Below, piece after piece: positions 13,601 to 28,600 of a stretch of DNA of 64,000 bases. The stretch is from positions 5,930,911 through 5,994,910 of the forward strand of contig NC_031781.1 in the NCBI RefSeq assembly GCF_001522545.3, read 5' to 3'. The notes beneath the pieces are model-generated. The model saw only the letters and a list, made by a program, of their open reading frames with translations, was not told the DNA's origin and ran no database searches. Position 1 is the stretch's first letter, and the number at the start of each line of letters is the position of its first letter. Source of the DNA: Parus major (Eukaryota > Chordata > Aves > Passeriformes > Paridae). The position numbers and the translations under genes were made by a program.

Positions 13601-16600
13601 GGTGTTCAGCTCTCTAATCACATGTCAGGAATGGAGGCTCTAAAAAAAATACAAAGACAAGCAGTAAGAAAGAACAGAAACAACCCCACAACCAGAAAAC
13701 TGCAGTGGTGAATATTGCTCCAAGATAATTGAGGTAAGCTTACAGAAGCTGCTCTTGGACTAATAAACCAGTCAGAGTTAGGAGGGCAGAAAAAAATTTA
13801 AGATGAAGTGTTCAGGAACAAGTACAAGCAAGGAACACTGGAAAGGAGCAATGTTTCCTAAAAATATTTTTATCAGTCTAAATATTTCAGTGTATTTAGA
13901 CAAAATCTAGTGAAACACTAATCACATAAAAACAGGCAATGACTCCAAAGTCATGGCATTCTGAAGGGAAAAAAGTTCAACAGAACATATTCTTCCCAAA
14001 ATAGAAAATTATATCAAAGACTGAATGTGCCTTTATAAATTGAAAGAAAGGGAACAAACAAGTCTATAGACACAACACCCTCTACAGATTTGCTGACATA
14101 AATTAAGTGAAAAGTAATCCTGCTACATGCACTTCCAGAACTCTTCCAAGATACAAGTTTGCTATAGCAACATACAAATAAGAGTTTGCCAAATACTCTT
14201 GCAAGTTAATATTAACACACCAAACAAAAATAAAAAGCTACAGTTGCCAGTTATTAGACACAGTCTAACTTCCATTCATCACAGGTGATGAAGTCCTGGG
14301 TAACAGACATGAGATTGGAGAATTAAGTATTTAAACCTTCTTTTTCCCGCCCCCCACTTTTAACTTACTGCTTGCATTAAGAGTAGCAAAAAGTAGCAGT
14401 TGCATATTCTTCTACAGAAGTTGTAGAGAGAATTTAAACTTATTTCCCATATAACTAGAACTTGTGGGATGCAACAACCTTCCTCTACAGGATCACTCAG
14501 CTCCTCTTTCTGTAGCAGGATCAAATGGTCCTCTATTAGTATTTCCTGGAGGTTCAGAATTTCCAGTCTGCACCTCCATTGTAAGGTGCTCCACACAAGC
14601 TGTTAGCACCAATCCCCAAACCCCTGCAGCTTCTTGCCTCAGACTAGACAGCAAGCTGCAGGAAGAAGGGGTTGGGCAATGACATACACCATGTCAGTGG
14701 TAAGGAACGTTTCTATTTAATCCTCAGCAGGTCACTGTCAAAGACTGTCAAGCTTTTGAGCATGTCCAGCAGAGTTTGAAATTCTAACAGCAGCTTTGGT
14801 GATACTGGGAGAGCTGCAGAAATTTTGAAGAAAAGTACAGAGGAAAGCAATAAGTCATCCACTGAAATTGTTGAGTGAGAAGAACATGGCCACTAAGCGA
14901 TATTCAACTCATCTCCTCTGGTGAAAGAGTACCAGGCAAGGTAGAGGCAAGTCCCAGAGAGCCTTGGAAAGGACAAACAGCACAAACACCTGCTGGAGCA
15001 AAGCAACCATAAAGAAAAAGGAAGCCATAGAGAAGGAATGATAACAGCATCAAATCTCATTGTTAGCCACAGCATTGCCAGCGAACACAATTCAGGCAAG
15101 TTCAGATATGCATGGCATGGCAGCTGAAACACCAGGTGACAGCCCATTTCTAGTGGCATTCATAGGTGAGAAAGGTGAGGCCCAGCCTGTGACATAATTT
15201 ATGTGCAGAGATAGAGATTACACTTTCTCCCTATTTTCCCACTTCCTACAAAGGAGGTTAGTGACCGCAAGGCCTTTATTGCCCTAGCACTTCACAGGTT
15301 GATCGGCTTACATAAAACATTACGTTTGGCCTTCAAAATAGATGGTCAGGTTATTCTGAATGACTTGGATGCATTAATCACCAAGAGAGACAGGATCTGA
15401 AGCCAGGACACAGATTACAACACCAAGTAATTGGCAGGATGCTAATAGCAGCAGTAACTGACACACAGGTGACATAAGACAACAGGAATAGCATCCTTGA
15501 ACACAAAGCTTTCAAGGGTAGAGATAAAAATAGATGTCTCTGAAAGAAATACTTAAGAGAAAGGACAAGCATTTAGTCTGGAGCCCAGACTCATACCTGC
15601 ACACAGGCAGCAGATGAATGTGTACCATCCATAAATAATAAGTGGACAATCACAGAGAAATCCCTCTTGAACACCCTTTTGTTCTCCCAGAGCTGCTGGG
15701 CACAGAAGACACATCACTTCCACAACAACAGGGCCAACACCAACAGGCAAGTCAAGAGAGGCCAGACTTTCAGACTTCAGCTAGGAACAGAGCTAACATT
15801 TTGGCTTCAGTGTAACAGAAGAAACAAGAGCCAGATTGGAGAGGGTCCAGGAATAAACCAGAGAAGAGTAGCTTAATGATGCACTGTCTGCACTATGAAA
15901 GGAGAGGCAGTGTGGAAGGAAGCTGGAGAGACAAGTGGGGTCAAGGATGCCAGTAGATTTTTACTTTTTTTGTTTCAGTCCTGTGAGAAACAAATGCATA
16001 GTAGAGAAAAGCCAGGTAAGAGAGCAAGGAAAGTGCTAAGAGCTGGAATAAGACATATCTAGAGGATGCAAATAGTTTAATTAAAGGAGAGCTTCCTCTT
16101 CCACTGCCACAAAAGGAGAAGTAGAAGTGAGAGCCAGTACATTCAGCCAAACTCTCCAGGAACAGACTAACTAGTGCAAAGAGAAACAGGAGACATGGGA
16201 GGAGACAAGGCCTGAGAAGCAAATCCAGCAGCAACCAGCACACTGGGATCCCAGCCCTGGCATCATCAGTTCTAGGCATAAAAGAACTAAGAACAAACAG
16301 AGCAGTTACTGCCACTGTTGACAGTGCTTTCAGCTGCTTCATGCATGGGAGAAGAGGCAAGTCACTTAGGAAAGGGAGAAAGGAAAGGAACCAAGGAGAA
16401 AAGCACAGGGAACAGAGGTGGCAATGACCACAGGGATGTTTTCAGGTGGAATATCTCTGACAAGAAGTCCCAAGGATTCTCAGTACATTGGGCTTTGAAA
16501 AATTCCTGAGCAAGACTGTCGTGTTTGCACCCTCCTTCACCAGGGAGCAAGGGCTACAACTAACATAGGGAAAATTTACACTGGCATCTTACAGCTGAAT

Positions 16601-19600
16601 CTCCAGCAGCTTTAACTCCTGAAAGCTTCAGTCTGTAAAAACACAAGGCAAGGACAGAGAACTCCTATTTCCTTTTTAGACTCAGAAATGGTAGCCTAAA
16701 GTCAATTGCTTGTTGTTTGCAACACAAACATTTCTTTATTTTTTGTTTGACTTCTGTGTAGCCTTGAGATGTCCTCACACTCCTCAAAGAGGACCAGGCC
16801 CTCACAGACATTTAATGCCACCCAGGCACTATAAGAATGAGCTGGAAGCTGACAGTAAAGAAGCACATTTGTTTCCTGTGCACCTGCTCAGGAGATTTCA
16901 TTCATTAGTCACTGAGCAAAGCAGGGAGCATTTATCTTGCCCAGGCAGGTAAAATGTAACTACTTCATAGTTCAAGTCAAGGTTGCTTGAAGAATTGTAA
17001 CTTTGCATTTTCTATTTATGAACATAACCATGAGATGTTTTCTAAATATTTACTGAGAACTTCCATTCCACTGTGGAGGTCAGTCTGGAAAAGCTCTAAT
17101 TAAACCACTCCAAAGGGCAGACAAGTACCATGTACATACCTGCTCTCCTCTACCTCTGGGGGTGGCTTAGGGGCCCCAAAACATTCTGTTCTTCAACAGT
17201 GATTCAGTACTAGAGGTGGATTTACATACCAAGCCAGTGTCTCATCTGTATGGAACTAGATAAGAGCGCTTCACAGCTCAAAGCACTCCAGAAACAAAAT
17301 ATGCAGCACAATACAGAATGATGTTTTGCAGCTGCAAGATGTCAGCTCCAAGCTGCAAACTTCTGTCTCTAATGATCCTTCTGCTACAAGGGGCCAGCTA
17401 CATTTAATTAAAGACAGCAATGTAAACTTGGCCAACCTCCCCGTGTAAACTACAGCTAATCAGCTGCTAACAAATTCCTGGCACTCCAGTAGTTGCGTCA
17501 AAGTATGCCTAAAGGACCTTAAGGTATTTTTTCCTTCAAGTGTCCACTTGCATGCAGCCTTCCCAGAACAATGTAACAGCAGCCAGCTGTCAAACTAGGA
17601 ACAGAGTGTCAACCAGAACGTTCAACCTCGAAAAGTCACAACTCAAGAACATCTTCAGAACAGGCTGTCCATCTGACTAACCGGCAGCACTCACTTAAAA
17701 AGGCAAATCAACTTCATGACCAAAAAAGTCCACACCACTTTGTTCTCAGCCACTTGGGGATACTGGCACAAATCACAGTGATAAAAGAGGGCACAAAAAA
17801 GTCCCTCATCATTAAATAACCTGGATTTATCTATAAGCAGACCAAGCTGGAAAAGCAGCCAGTGCAGGAATCCATCCCAGTGGATCCACCCCTGGTGACA
17901 GCACAGCCTTGGCCACTGACAGTGGCTTACTGGGAACGAAGCACAAGTTGCCATATTCTTTTAGTGGAAAAGCCAGGTATCTGTTCAATCAGGCAGTGAA
18001 AGAACCATCCCACAACAATACAGCACATTGCAGACAGGGAATGCCAGGCAGGACTATGCCAGGACTGGTTCCAGAGGTATCTCAGTGCAATACCCTTAAA
18101 GACAACCAGAAAGCCCTACCAGCCACTTCAATATTTGTTTCCAAAATGAAGGAGCTGTAAATGCCACAACAGCAGCTACTCTTCAGCTGTGCCAAAGGCA
18201 AAGCTTTTCCAGTGCCAGTTAGATGCCCAGGAGAAAGAGGCAGACAATGTTTTACTGATCTGAAGCAGGGAGGAGGAACAGGGAGCTTTAATTCTACTTT
18301 TGAACAGATGATCCACAAACTGTTCTGTTAAAGCCTCAAGTTAAGTACAACATTAGCCTAAAGGGACTTCCTATTGCTCATTCTGAAGACCTCGATCACC
18401 ATAATCAGTTTTGGACCCTCATTCAGTGCTAAACTCTTTCTTTGTGCTACTGCAGTCAGTGAGGCATAGCTAGCAGCTCAGATGGGAGAAAAACGGCAAG
18501 CAGGTTCAGCCTCCTGCTGAACCATAACCAGGCACATCCCTTCCTGAGGGAAGTGGGGAAAGTGTAAAGATTTCCCACTCTTCCAACACTTACCCTTTTC
18601 CAGGAAGCTGCTTCCCAAGTACTCACTTGGCAGATTAACAGACAGACAAATACTAAAACAAGATTAAGGCAACAGAAGCTTTGCAGCCCCTATCTGATAG
18701 AAGTATCCACTTAGTCCAGTTTTCCAAGAACAGTTTCATACAGCCAAGGCTGACGTGTTAGGATAACCAGGATTTGTTATCTCCTCCCCATTCTTTTAAC
18801 AGTTGAACCCTTTGGTCAATTTTAATCAATGCTCTACTTCATGAAAGATTTAAGCATAAGGCTTTCCTATTTTTTTCCATTAATATTACAAAAAGAAGAA
18901 GAAAATTTTATTAATATATAGCAAAAGAGAAGTTACTGAAGAAACTTGACCTTTTTAGACATCAAACAAGGCAGTCACTAAACAAAGCCACAAGAAGACA
19001 AAATTATCAGTTTTACAGCTTACACAGATACCAGTATTGCCCACAACAATCCACATCATCTCCAAAAAGCCTCAGGCTGTGGTTTTCCCCTAACAGTTTT
19101 TATGCTTTAAAACTCAGCCCCCGCTTTAAAAGAGATGTAAGAGGGTTAAGAATTCCTGTTCCCTTTGTCCCTTTGGAAAGGGAACCCTTAAGGCAGTCCT
19201 GCTTCTTCACACCCCACTCTGCATGGACAATGAAATTAGTCTATTTATTTTCATTTCAGATCTAGAAAGAGAGCTCCAAGCATTCATAAAATTAACCTTA
19301 CAAACAATACATCCAGCAGCATAATACTAATAGGCCAATCAGTTAAACTTAACCAACCAGCACCATTTTATCACCTTCAATTGTGTGATTCAGTCCATTA
19401 ACAAGATGTTCCCTAATCAAATCCCAAAATAGATTTCCTCTATTTTACTGCTACTGTTCTTGAGTCTCCTGCCAGATGAACAGCATTTATCTTCAAAACA
19501 CCTGTGTCAGGGGGCCAAGTGTTATTTGCAGCTCTCTAGAGAGGGAGGGAGACAGAGCTGCACTAGAGAGTGGCTGGCAGGGTCAGTCAGTCAGTCTCAG

Positions 19601-22600
19601 CTGCTCTGAGTTCCTTCTGCCTTAGATTTGAATCCTCAGTATTGGAGCTCACTTTTAGTCTTGCTTTCTCATTCTCTCCATTCCTGCCTTACCTCCTTCC
19701 CTTCAAAACAGTGATGATCTCAAAGACAATATATTAGCATTATAGTCATGATTTTACGCAAGGAAGTTTTCAAACATTTTTTGGTCAAGAAGAATTAAAG
19801 TCTCAAGCATGAATTTGCTAAGTTTTTTATGAGTCTATACTTCACTGTAAAAAAGGCTTTGCCTCACCTGGTGACCATGAAGAGTATAGAGAAGTCTTCC
19901 TTCTAGCAAGTCCAAAATCTTAAGAGTTGAATCACTGGAAGCAGTAACCAGATAATTTCCAGAGGGATGAAAGGAAAGACTGTTGACCACAGAGCTGTGC
20001 ACTAAGGATGGAAAAAAAAAAAAAAAGTATAATAGTCACCAAGACCAGTTTACATAAGCCCAAGGCAAAATAATAAAATAAAGCACAAGCACATTCCAAT
20101 TTTCTGTTACAAAATTTAAGAAGGAAAATTATCATGGGGGAAACATTGCACAAAAGCTCTTCAAAGCACTGGAGAACAATAACAGTAACTCAATTCTTGT
20201 AAAAATAGGCACTACTTTACTGAAAGGAAAAAGGAAGCTTTGCCAATTATTCTGGGAGATTCAATGCTACAAAAGCTTCCAGTATAGCCCCAAAATGTAC
20301 TGGGCATTGATGTACTTCACTACTGTAGAGCTGCTGGTCTCACTCTCAAGTCATCCCAGATGAAAATCTGTATGTTAAGACACTGAGAAGACTGAAATTG
20401 CAATGGAAGACACTCCGAGTTGACACTGCACAGCTTCTTTTGGTTCACTATCTGACTCTAGCCAAGACTGGGGTTAAGAGAAGCTAGGAAATAAGAGCAA
20501 CTTGAAAATGGTCCAGTATAAGCATTATTTCCTCAGACGTCCTATTTGTCTCACCAAAAATTTAAAACAAATACAAATAGACAAACTATCAAGACTGTGA
20601 ACTTGCAATAAAGCCATTTTCCCTGCATGAAGATGAAGCCCAAGATTTATTTTGAAAAAAGCTAAAGAAAATGCTCTTAGGAAAAAAGTCAAACTTCACT
20701 GAAGTTCAGTATAACATTAAACATTTAATATATGACTTTTTTCCCTCCCCGAACTTTTACAAAACAGGCTATTGAACATATTTATTTATGAGAACACGCA
20801 GTACTTCACATATGCCCAGCTTCCTGAGCGTATGTGACATTACAGAATATTAATATGCCTGAGGAGGGATTTAACCATCCAATTATTCTTAATTATATTA
20901 TATGCCCTCCAAATGTTCTGGTATCTCAAATCTACTACTTCTGATACATCACACCCAACTAAATTTATGTTCTGTTGAGAGTTTACTGTGCATTTTGAAT
21001 CCACACTGCATGTTAAGAAACCCTTTAAAATACCATTTTAAATATATTAAAACACCAAATATTACTTTTTGCATATGTGGATTTCAAGCATATAGCTGAA
21101 ATAACCTTGTTCAATTGTAAAACAGAATGCTTCTACTTTAGAAATTCTCAGGAACACTAAATAGCTAAGTTCTGAAAAGAACACCTCTTGGCCCAGACTG
21201 TTACAAAACAGAGAAGAAAACCTTAACACAGCTAACTTCTAAACTGTTATTCTTGTTGGTGAATACTGTCTCTATCACACAGCTAGATTTTTCTCTACCC
21301 CCAACCCTGTATCATGCTATGTACTAAAGGAAAGAAAGGTCTGTGTGGAGTTTTTTCTTATGGAAGAGTGATAAATATCTTTCTCCCTTGAAAAATCTTA
21401 TTCTGAGTGATTTGTAATATTCCTCACCCCCTTAGTGTCTATATTCAGATAAATGTAAATGTATCTTGTCAACTAAGGAAACTCCTGAAAGGAATCACAT
21501 CAGAAATAGACAAGGTTAGTAATGTATCACATCTTCCAAGTTCCAGATGGCAAATAAAGTATTTCCAGCTTCACAAAAAAACTTTTCCATAATGGAAAAA
21601 AATCACACAGACTGTGGCTGCATAAGCAGACACAGCTTCTGTGCCCAAGGACTTCTTGGCTCTTGTAAACTCAGAGGAAAGTTCATCTCTACTGTCAAAG
21701 CACCTCATATCTCCCACAAGACCATTCATAACACCTCTCCAAAAAGCATGCCAACACATCCTGCCACCTCAGTTGATTTCATGCTGTAAACAATAAATCC
21801 AGTGCAGCACAAGGTGGGATCTCCCAGTGACTTGCTGCCGGCCACCCCTAGCAAAATAAGAGCTTGTTAGGGGACTTAAACATGTAAAACTGAGTCATCC
21901 CACCCTGCACAAAACTGTCCCAAACCCCACAACACTTCTTTTATGTAATGCAACCTTTAGTAATCAACAGGGAGAAGATAAATTAGGATGAACTTGACAC
22001 AGCCACAATCTCTGCTGAACATATAACCACCATCAGCCCCATCCAAACTGGTTAAGTACCAATTCTTCTTCTTAAACAGGAATAAAAACCAGGTTACAGC
22101 AGTTTCCATAGATCTGCTACAGAGTCATCACACACACAGCTTTGGACAGGGAAAAAATGTCAGGCAATAAACATTGGCCATTTTTGTAGGGGCTGTACAA
22201 AATCTGCTGTACAAAAGAGTCAGTGCCAAGCAGAGAACCGAATAAAGCATGTGTGTGTTCTCCTGTACCGTAAACGTGACCAGAGCATACTTTGCTTGGC
22301 TCAAAGAAAAACACACCATACAAAAGGTTTTGCAGCTTGCTCTCTACTTCCAACTTTCATTTACAAATGTCACAGTTGGAACAAGTGTTGGCAACAAGAG
22401 CAACACTGCTAAAAGACTAATCGGTGCTGGAAACCAGCCCAACCTTAAGACGCAAGAGCCTGAGGCAGGGCTACTCATTTATTAACTCCTCCATGCAACT
22501 CCATGTTTAAAATGGATTCCCTGGAAATCAGGCAGCACCAGCACTTTCTGAAGGCACAGATGCCATCTAGTGGGACAGGACTGACAACCTCACAGAGAAG

Positions 22601-25600
22601 CCACAAAACTACTAAGTCAGTTTTAGCCAAAAGGAGGTGTGTATAAACCCTGAGAAGAGCAAGACTTACATACAAATCTTCAGAACATGTTACAAACACA
22701 TCAGTTTGTGGCCAGAGGTGCATGAAGAGACTGCAAAAAGCCATCATTGCAATTTAAGGTTTCTTCAGCTATTATTACTATTTTTAATACATTTAATACA
22801 TAGTTAGGATTTACACAGTAGCTGTTAAAAATAACACTCACCCCTGGAAAATGATCACTTCAATAGCAAGGGTGTCACACTAAAATGCCATTCAGTAAGG
22901 GTGGGATACCAGGGAAATATGTCATTCCAAGAGAAAAAATAAACCTGGCAGCCAAGCCTAAACCACATTAGATTTGAACAATTTAATAGCAGTAAGTGGA
23001 AAGCAGGAAGAGATGAATTTTGAGCCAAGTTGGAAACATGCACTGCAGATCTTGCCACCATTGAAAAGCTGATAAAGCAGGTTAAAGGACAACCTGACAC
23101 TGCCCAAGTATTTAAAAACATTACTGATTTTAGCAACAAGACTTCAGGAAGGCATTTCCAAGTTTTGATATGGGCCACAAGTTAACAATACTTCTTACAC
23201 AAATTGCAGCTCAATACTGATGAATTGGAACAATAGACATCAAAAAGTTTGTTTTCCATTAGATTTTTTAACTATCAGAGAGCTGGGAGTGATTGTGATC
23301 CAGAAGAATGACTGAAGCTGTGAGGCTGTCACAGCAGGAATGCACAAAAGCTGATGTTGAGGGCAGAAAGAACACACCAAGCTCTAGCCCCATGATCTGC
23401 TTTATGAGAATGCCAGTAGCAGTTCCTCAGTGAAAGTTAGCAAAATTAAGTATAATAAGCTATCAACACTGGAAACAGTGCTTGAGAATGTATTCATTTT
23501 AAAATATCACAGCAGCCTTAAAAACTGTTATTAGCAAAGAAAAGCCACATTTTGGCTGAAGAAACTAATGCACAGAATAGGTCAATCAATCTCAAAGAAG
23601 CTGGCAGGGATGGGAAAGCACCCTTTTCCTATCCAGATCTACCAAAAAGCAGCACTCATCAGTGGGACAAAAACATGTAATGGGAGGAGATGCCCCTTGG
23701 CATCATCAAAGCTAATTATGGAAGCTGAAAAACACAGTCTGGAAAAGGAACCATAAACGTGGATCATAGTATAGAATTGCAATTGATTGATTTTGATTTT
23801 CCCATTTTATTAACTTTTCCTTATTTTCTCATAGAAGAACCTAACATTTTGAATTGCTGGAATACAATTCTGACTCCTCCTATAGCCTTATTCAGAGGCA
23901 AAGGCCACATCCTTCTTGTTGCACACCACCTTCTCAGTAACAGTGAACATGAGCCAAATGGCATCACAGGTAAGAGCCATGCTCACCTGCAACATGGGAC
24001 AGCTCCAGAACTAGTTCTGGAGCTAAACACAAAGCAAAGCACAGCATCTGGTGAAGAAAGGCTCCCGCTGGCAGGCCTAACCCTGTGCCCTTTTGGTAAA
24101 GCAGCTGCTGATGGAGAAACAATCCTTGGAGTTCAGATCAATTTGCATCAATACATGGAAAGGTTCAGCTTTTGTAAGCCTTTGACTTGCCTTGGTAATG
24201 CTGAAGCAGCCTGTTCATCCTGATATCCCACAGCTTCACCGTGCTGTCTGTACCCCCTGCAGCAATGCAGTTCCCGCTGGGATGGAAATCCACGTGGTTC
24301 ACAAACCTGTCAGTGGTAATCAAACCCAACTGCTTATGTTCAACTCTTGCTAAAGATCAAAACAGCCTTTTCAGCAAGGGAAGCTACATCATGACTCACT
24401 GAACACTAAGGAAAGGAGGAGATAACCTGAAAATTTATTTTGTTGAATTTCTCTTAAGACCTTGCTTCTAACCCCAGGCAGACTGCAGGCTCCTACCTAA
24501 GCACATCTTCAGTAGTTCACATTACAGGTGTAGGAGCTGTAGACACAAACCTCCTGAAATCTGATGGATCCAACTGTCACAACAACATTTTCAAGTGTTC
24601 ATTTAATGTTTGCATAATATATGTCTTCTATTAAATTAACATTATTTCCAGAGTGATGTGTACAAGACTGAACAGAAATTTTTCTTTTGTTAACTAAATT
24701 TAAGATGGAACTCAGTGAATTTGTGCCTGAAATCATATGTTGCCACTTGGAAAGTAGCAAGGCTGAGGTCAAATTTCTTTCTGGACCTGAATCTAATCAA
24801 TTTTTAATTTGAACACATAAGTATAATAGAAGATCCAGACCCTTCAGGGAAAGATACCTTGTAACTCCTCACCAAACAAACTGGATGAAATTAATTATCT
24901 TTTGAGTGTTCTTGTAGCAAGTACTGAAAAAGTTGAGATATTTCAATAGGTTGTTTGGACAAAACACATACTTAAGAGCACTGAAAAAAAAAAAGTCTGA
25001 ATTTGTCTTAATATCATTGTATATTACCTAGAAAGAACATAATATTGCACTAGAAATTCAGTGGTGCAATAAATTAGGGAGATTCCAGTCTCAGTTCTGT
25101 GAGGACTTTTTTTATGTTTCTGGGTAAATTGTCTTTTGCCGTGGCTCAACATTCCAAATTTAACAGCTATTTTTCTGAATGCAAAGAGGGTTTTTTTAAT
25201 AACCTCGTTGTTTAAAAACTTGAAGATGAATCAAAGCATCCAAGTGCCATTCTGTCAGTAAACTTTTGCACTTCTATGTCAACTCAGAGCAAACTAAAAG
25301 AAGAAATAAAGAATTTAAGCATCTCCAAAAATAAATAAGCACGAAGAAACTGAGGCTTGGTGTGCTGGCCAGTTAATGAAATATAACCCTCCCAGTTCTA
25401 ACCTTGAGCAGCCAAAGGGGCAATTCTAGACTGGGCCCTCACATTGGCTACTTTTGTAAGAGGTGCTAATGGAGCAGTTTTATAATTGCCAGGACAGGGA
25501 CCTCTGAACTTCACAATCCAGATGTAAATTCCCTTGGTAATTCCACTTCAGACATTACCAGCTGGTACTTACCCTCCATGCTCACAGAAGGAGTGGATGC

Positions 25601-28600
25601 ATTCTCTGCTGGTTTTGTCCCACAGCTTGACAGTTTTATCATCACTGGATGACACTATCAATCGTCCATCAGGAGAGAATCTAAGGCCAGAGTTACAGCA
25701 ATTAAGAAAAGTCCTCAAATGAAAGGAGTACAGGGTCAACTGAATTTGGTCAGCTGTCAAAGTAAGTTGGTAAACACACCTTGCTTTTCAAGAAGTCACA
25801 GAGGCATCAGTGAGACTGAAAATCCAATCACTAAGCTGAGGGAAAATTAAGCAAGCCCTAAGTACTCAAACTATACCTAAGTCCATGAGCATATAAAATA
25901 AATCTCAGGAAAGTCTCAAGTCTGACTTAAGATCTTGTGTCTCGCTTGTTTCAATTTAAGTGTACTTCAAGTTGCTTCTCCGCCCTGATTCAAAACAATT
26001 CCTGCCTTTGCCACAAGAGTTCAGAGCAACACAGCCACTCACAAGCTGCAGCAGAGCCTTCACCATTTCAGTGCCTTAGGAGAATATATTAAGTTCCCAT
26101 CTCAAAATACCATATACATGACAGATCCAGATCTCTCTTCAGAGGCACAGACATTACAGAATCAGGATTGGTGACCCTAACTACAGATCATCAGACATAC
26201 TGGAAAAACATCCTTTCTGCTCTTCTGTGGGCATCCATGGCCACCACCACATTCCAGAACTGTAATAAACTTTTCACCTACAGAGGAACCATGGCTTGAT
26301 CCCAGATACACACATGCTGTGTAACTCTTTGAAACCAAAGCTGAAACAGTTATCAGGAAATAATGCTATTATCATGGAAGCACAACATTTTGGAGGAAAC
26401 ACAGGTGATCATTTTAATAAGGGGCATGACAAGTCTAAGAAACTTTAAACAAAACTTTTAAGAAACTTTAGACAAGTATAAAGAAACTAAGGTGAAGTAA
26501 TAGTAGAAACCTCTTTTTCTATTAGTAACTTCAAGACACAGAATTCTCCTTACCAGGTAAAAACAAAACACAGAACAAATCACAAAGCAGGAAAGCCTCT
26601 GCTTGACAGAGATTACTGGAGGAACATGAAGTGGGTGCAGGCTATTATCAAAGGATGTCTCTGCAGGCCAGCAATATATTTCAGACACTAGACACATCTG
26701 AATCACCTTGAATAGAAATGTGTTGCACCAGACCATGACACTGAGCCTCTGCTTTGAAGGATAAATCTTCATTTCTGCTTGTCAGAGAGCCGTACTCACC
26801 TGGCACAGCGAACCCAGTTGATGTGCTGACTCAATGAGAACAGAAACTTCTGCCTGTGGACCGTCCACACTTTGATTGTTTTGTCATCAGAAGCTGTAAC
26901 TAAGGACTGGCCATCGCTGGAGAAATGAACACTTCTCACGGTTGCTGTGTGAGCCTTGAACACAGTCGATTCTCCCTTGCTACACAAAAGGGAAGAGCTC
27001 TTTAAAATTGCACAGCAGGGCAGCAAAGACATTCTGTACCTGAAAACACAGAGCTGCTGTACGCTGAGCAGTGCTAGTAACCACCACTTTTATGGGAACT
27101 GCATGTTACCACATTAGGATAAAAACATTGATCGACCCCAAACTTGGTCATGCTTCATGACAGAATACACAGCTAAACCAGTTGTTCCAGTTCCATACTG
27201 GAGGCCAATCCAACAGGAAACAACCCATATTTCCTATAAAGGGGGAAAAAAATGCTACAGCTAATTTGTGCAACCATTTAAACACTTATGAAAACATCAT
27301 GTAAAAGAAGACACTGAGGTTCTGTACTGTTGCCAGGTCCTTTGCTGCTAGGCAAGCAAGGAGAGGGGCGTTTTCACAGCCCATATAGACAGAGCCAAGC
27401 AGGCAACGACCTAACAACTACTCCAGTAATGGCCCATGCTCCAGATGGCTATTCCAGTGCCACATCACACAAGATATAACACAACTGAATTCAGTACACC
27501 CGATCCTGTACAGCTGTGAGCAAACTGCCATTAACTCAGCCAGGCCAGACAATTCAAATGTGTTCATTTTTGGTTAGACATCATTTCCAAATAAATGCAA
27601 GATACATTTTTCTTGCAAATAAATACAAGGCATACTTAGAGATCCAACAAGTTTATGGAACTCTTGGTCCAAAATCTGCCTCCAGCATGTACTGTACCTC
27701 CAGGAGCTCAATATTCACAGACTGAGGAGAAGACAAAGACACGGTGGCTCCTCTTTCCCTCAAACAGATCCCTGTCCTATAGCCAGAGAACTGCTACAAA
27801 GAAGTAAGGAGAAATTCCAAGCCATAGTTAAACACAGAGGCAGAAGGGAATAGGTACTCACATGCTAGGAATCCACAAACGGACTGTTTTGTCTCTAGAG
27901 CCTGAAGCCACAAGGTGGCCAGAAGGTGAGAACTGGACACACAAAACTGCATCTTTGTGGCCCATGAAGCGATAGGCTCTCATCTGAGGCTTCATACTCC
28001 AGATCATCAGGCACGAATCCATTGAGCCACTTACTGAAATAAAAAAGGATAAACAAAACCAAACTTGCATTAGTTCTCTTCCAATTACACTAAAACTACA
28101 TTTCACACTCAGTTCACCATCATAGCTTCCAGCACTCTCAATACAAGCCTCACCAGTCTATTGCAAGCTGTGTATTTCATTACTGTCATCCATACAATTT
28201 CATTAGTAATTCAAACAAAACAAGGCCAGCCATGCATTACTTTGGACTGAATTTACTTCCAAGAGTCCAACCATGCAACAGCTGCAGAGGCAGAAGCCAC
28301 ACAGGTTGTAAACCTTCCACACACACAGGAAATGAAGGTTATCACTTTCTTATTGGCAGAGGCAGGTATCAGCTGCAGCGTTGGTGACTTAAAAGCACCC
28401 TGCTACACCTCCCTCTAACACCTCTCCCTTGTGGCAAAACAGTGGCCAAAGTCAGCTCAGCAGTTCTTCACAACATATTAAAAACACAAGGTGCGTGGAG
28501 CGGTGTTCAATCTCCTGTTGGCAGGAAGCACCAGCAGGACCTTTTGCTGTTGCAGAGCTCAGTTACCTCCACTGCTCCCCCCATCTAACTAACGCAGAGC

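Noticed and set aside
15941..16360. 139-codon hydrophobic minus-strand frame in POC1A intron 7
   Set aside because: The hydrophobicity follows from the purine-rich plus strand; no start context, splice partner or family was recognised.
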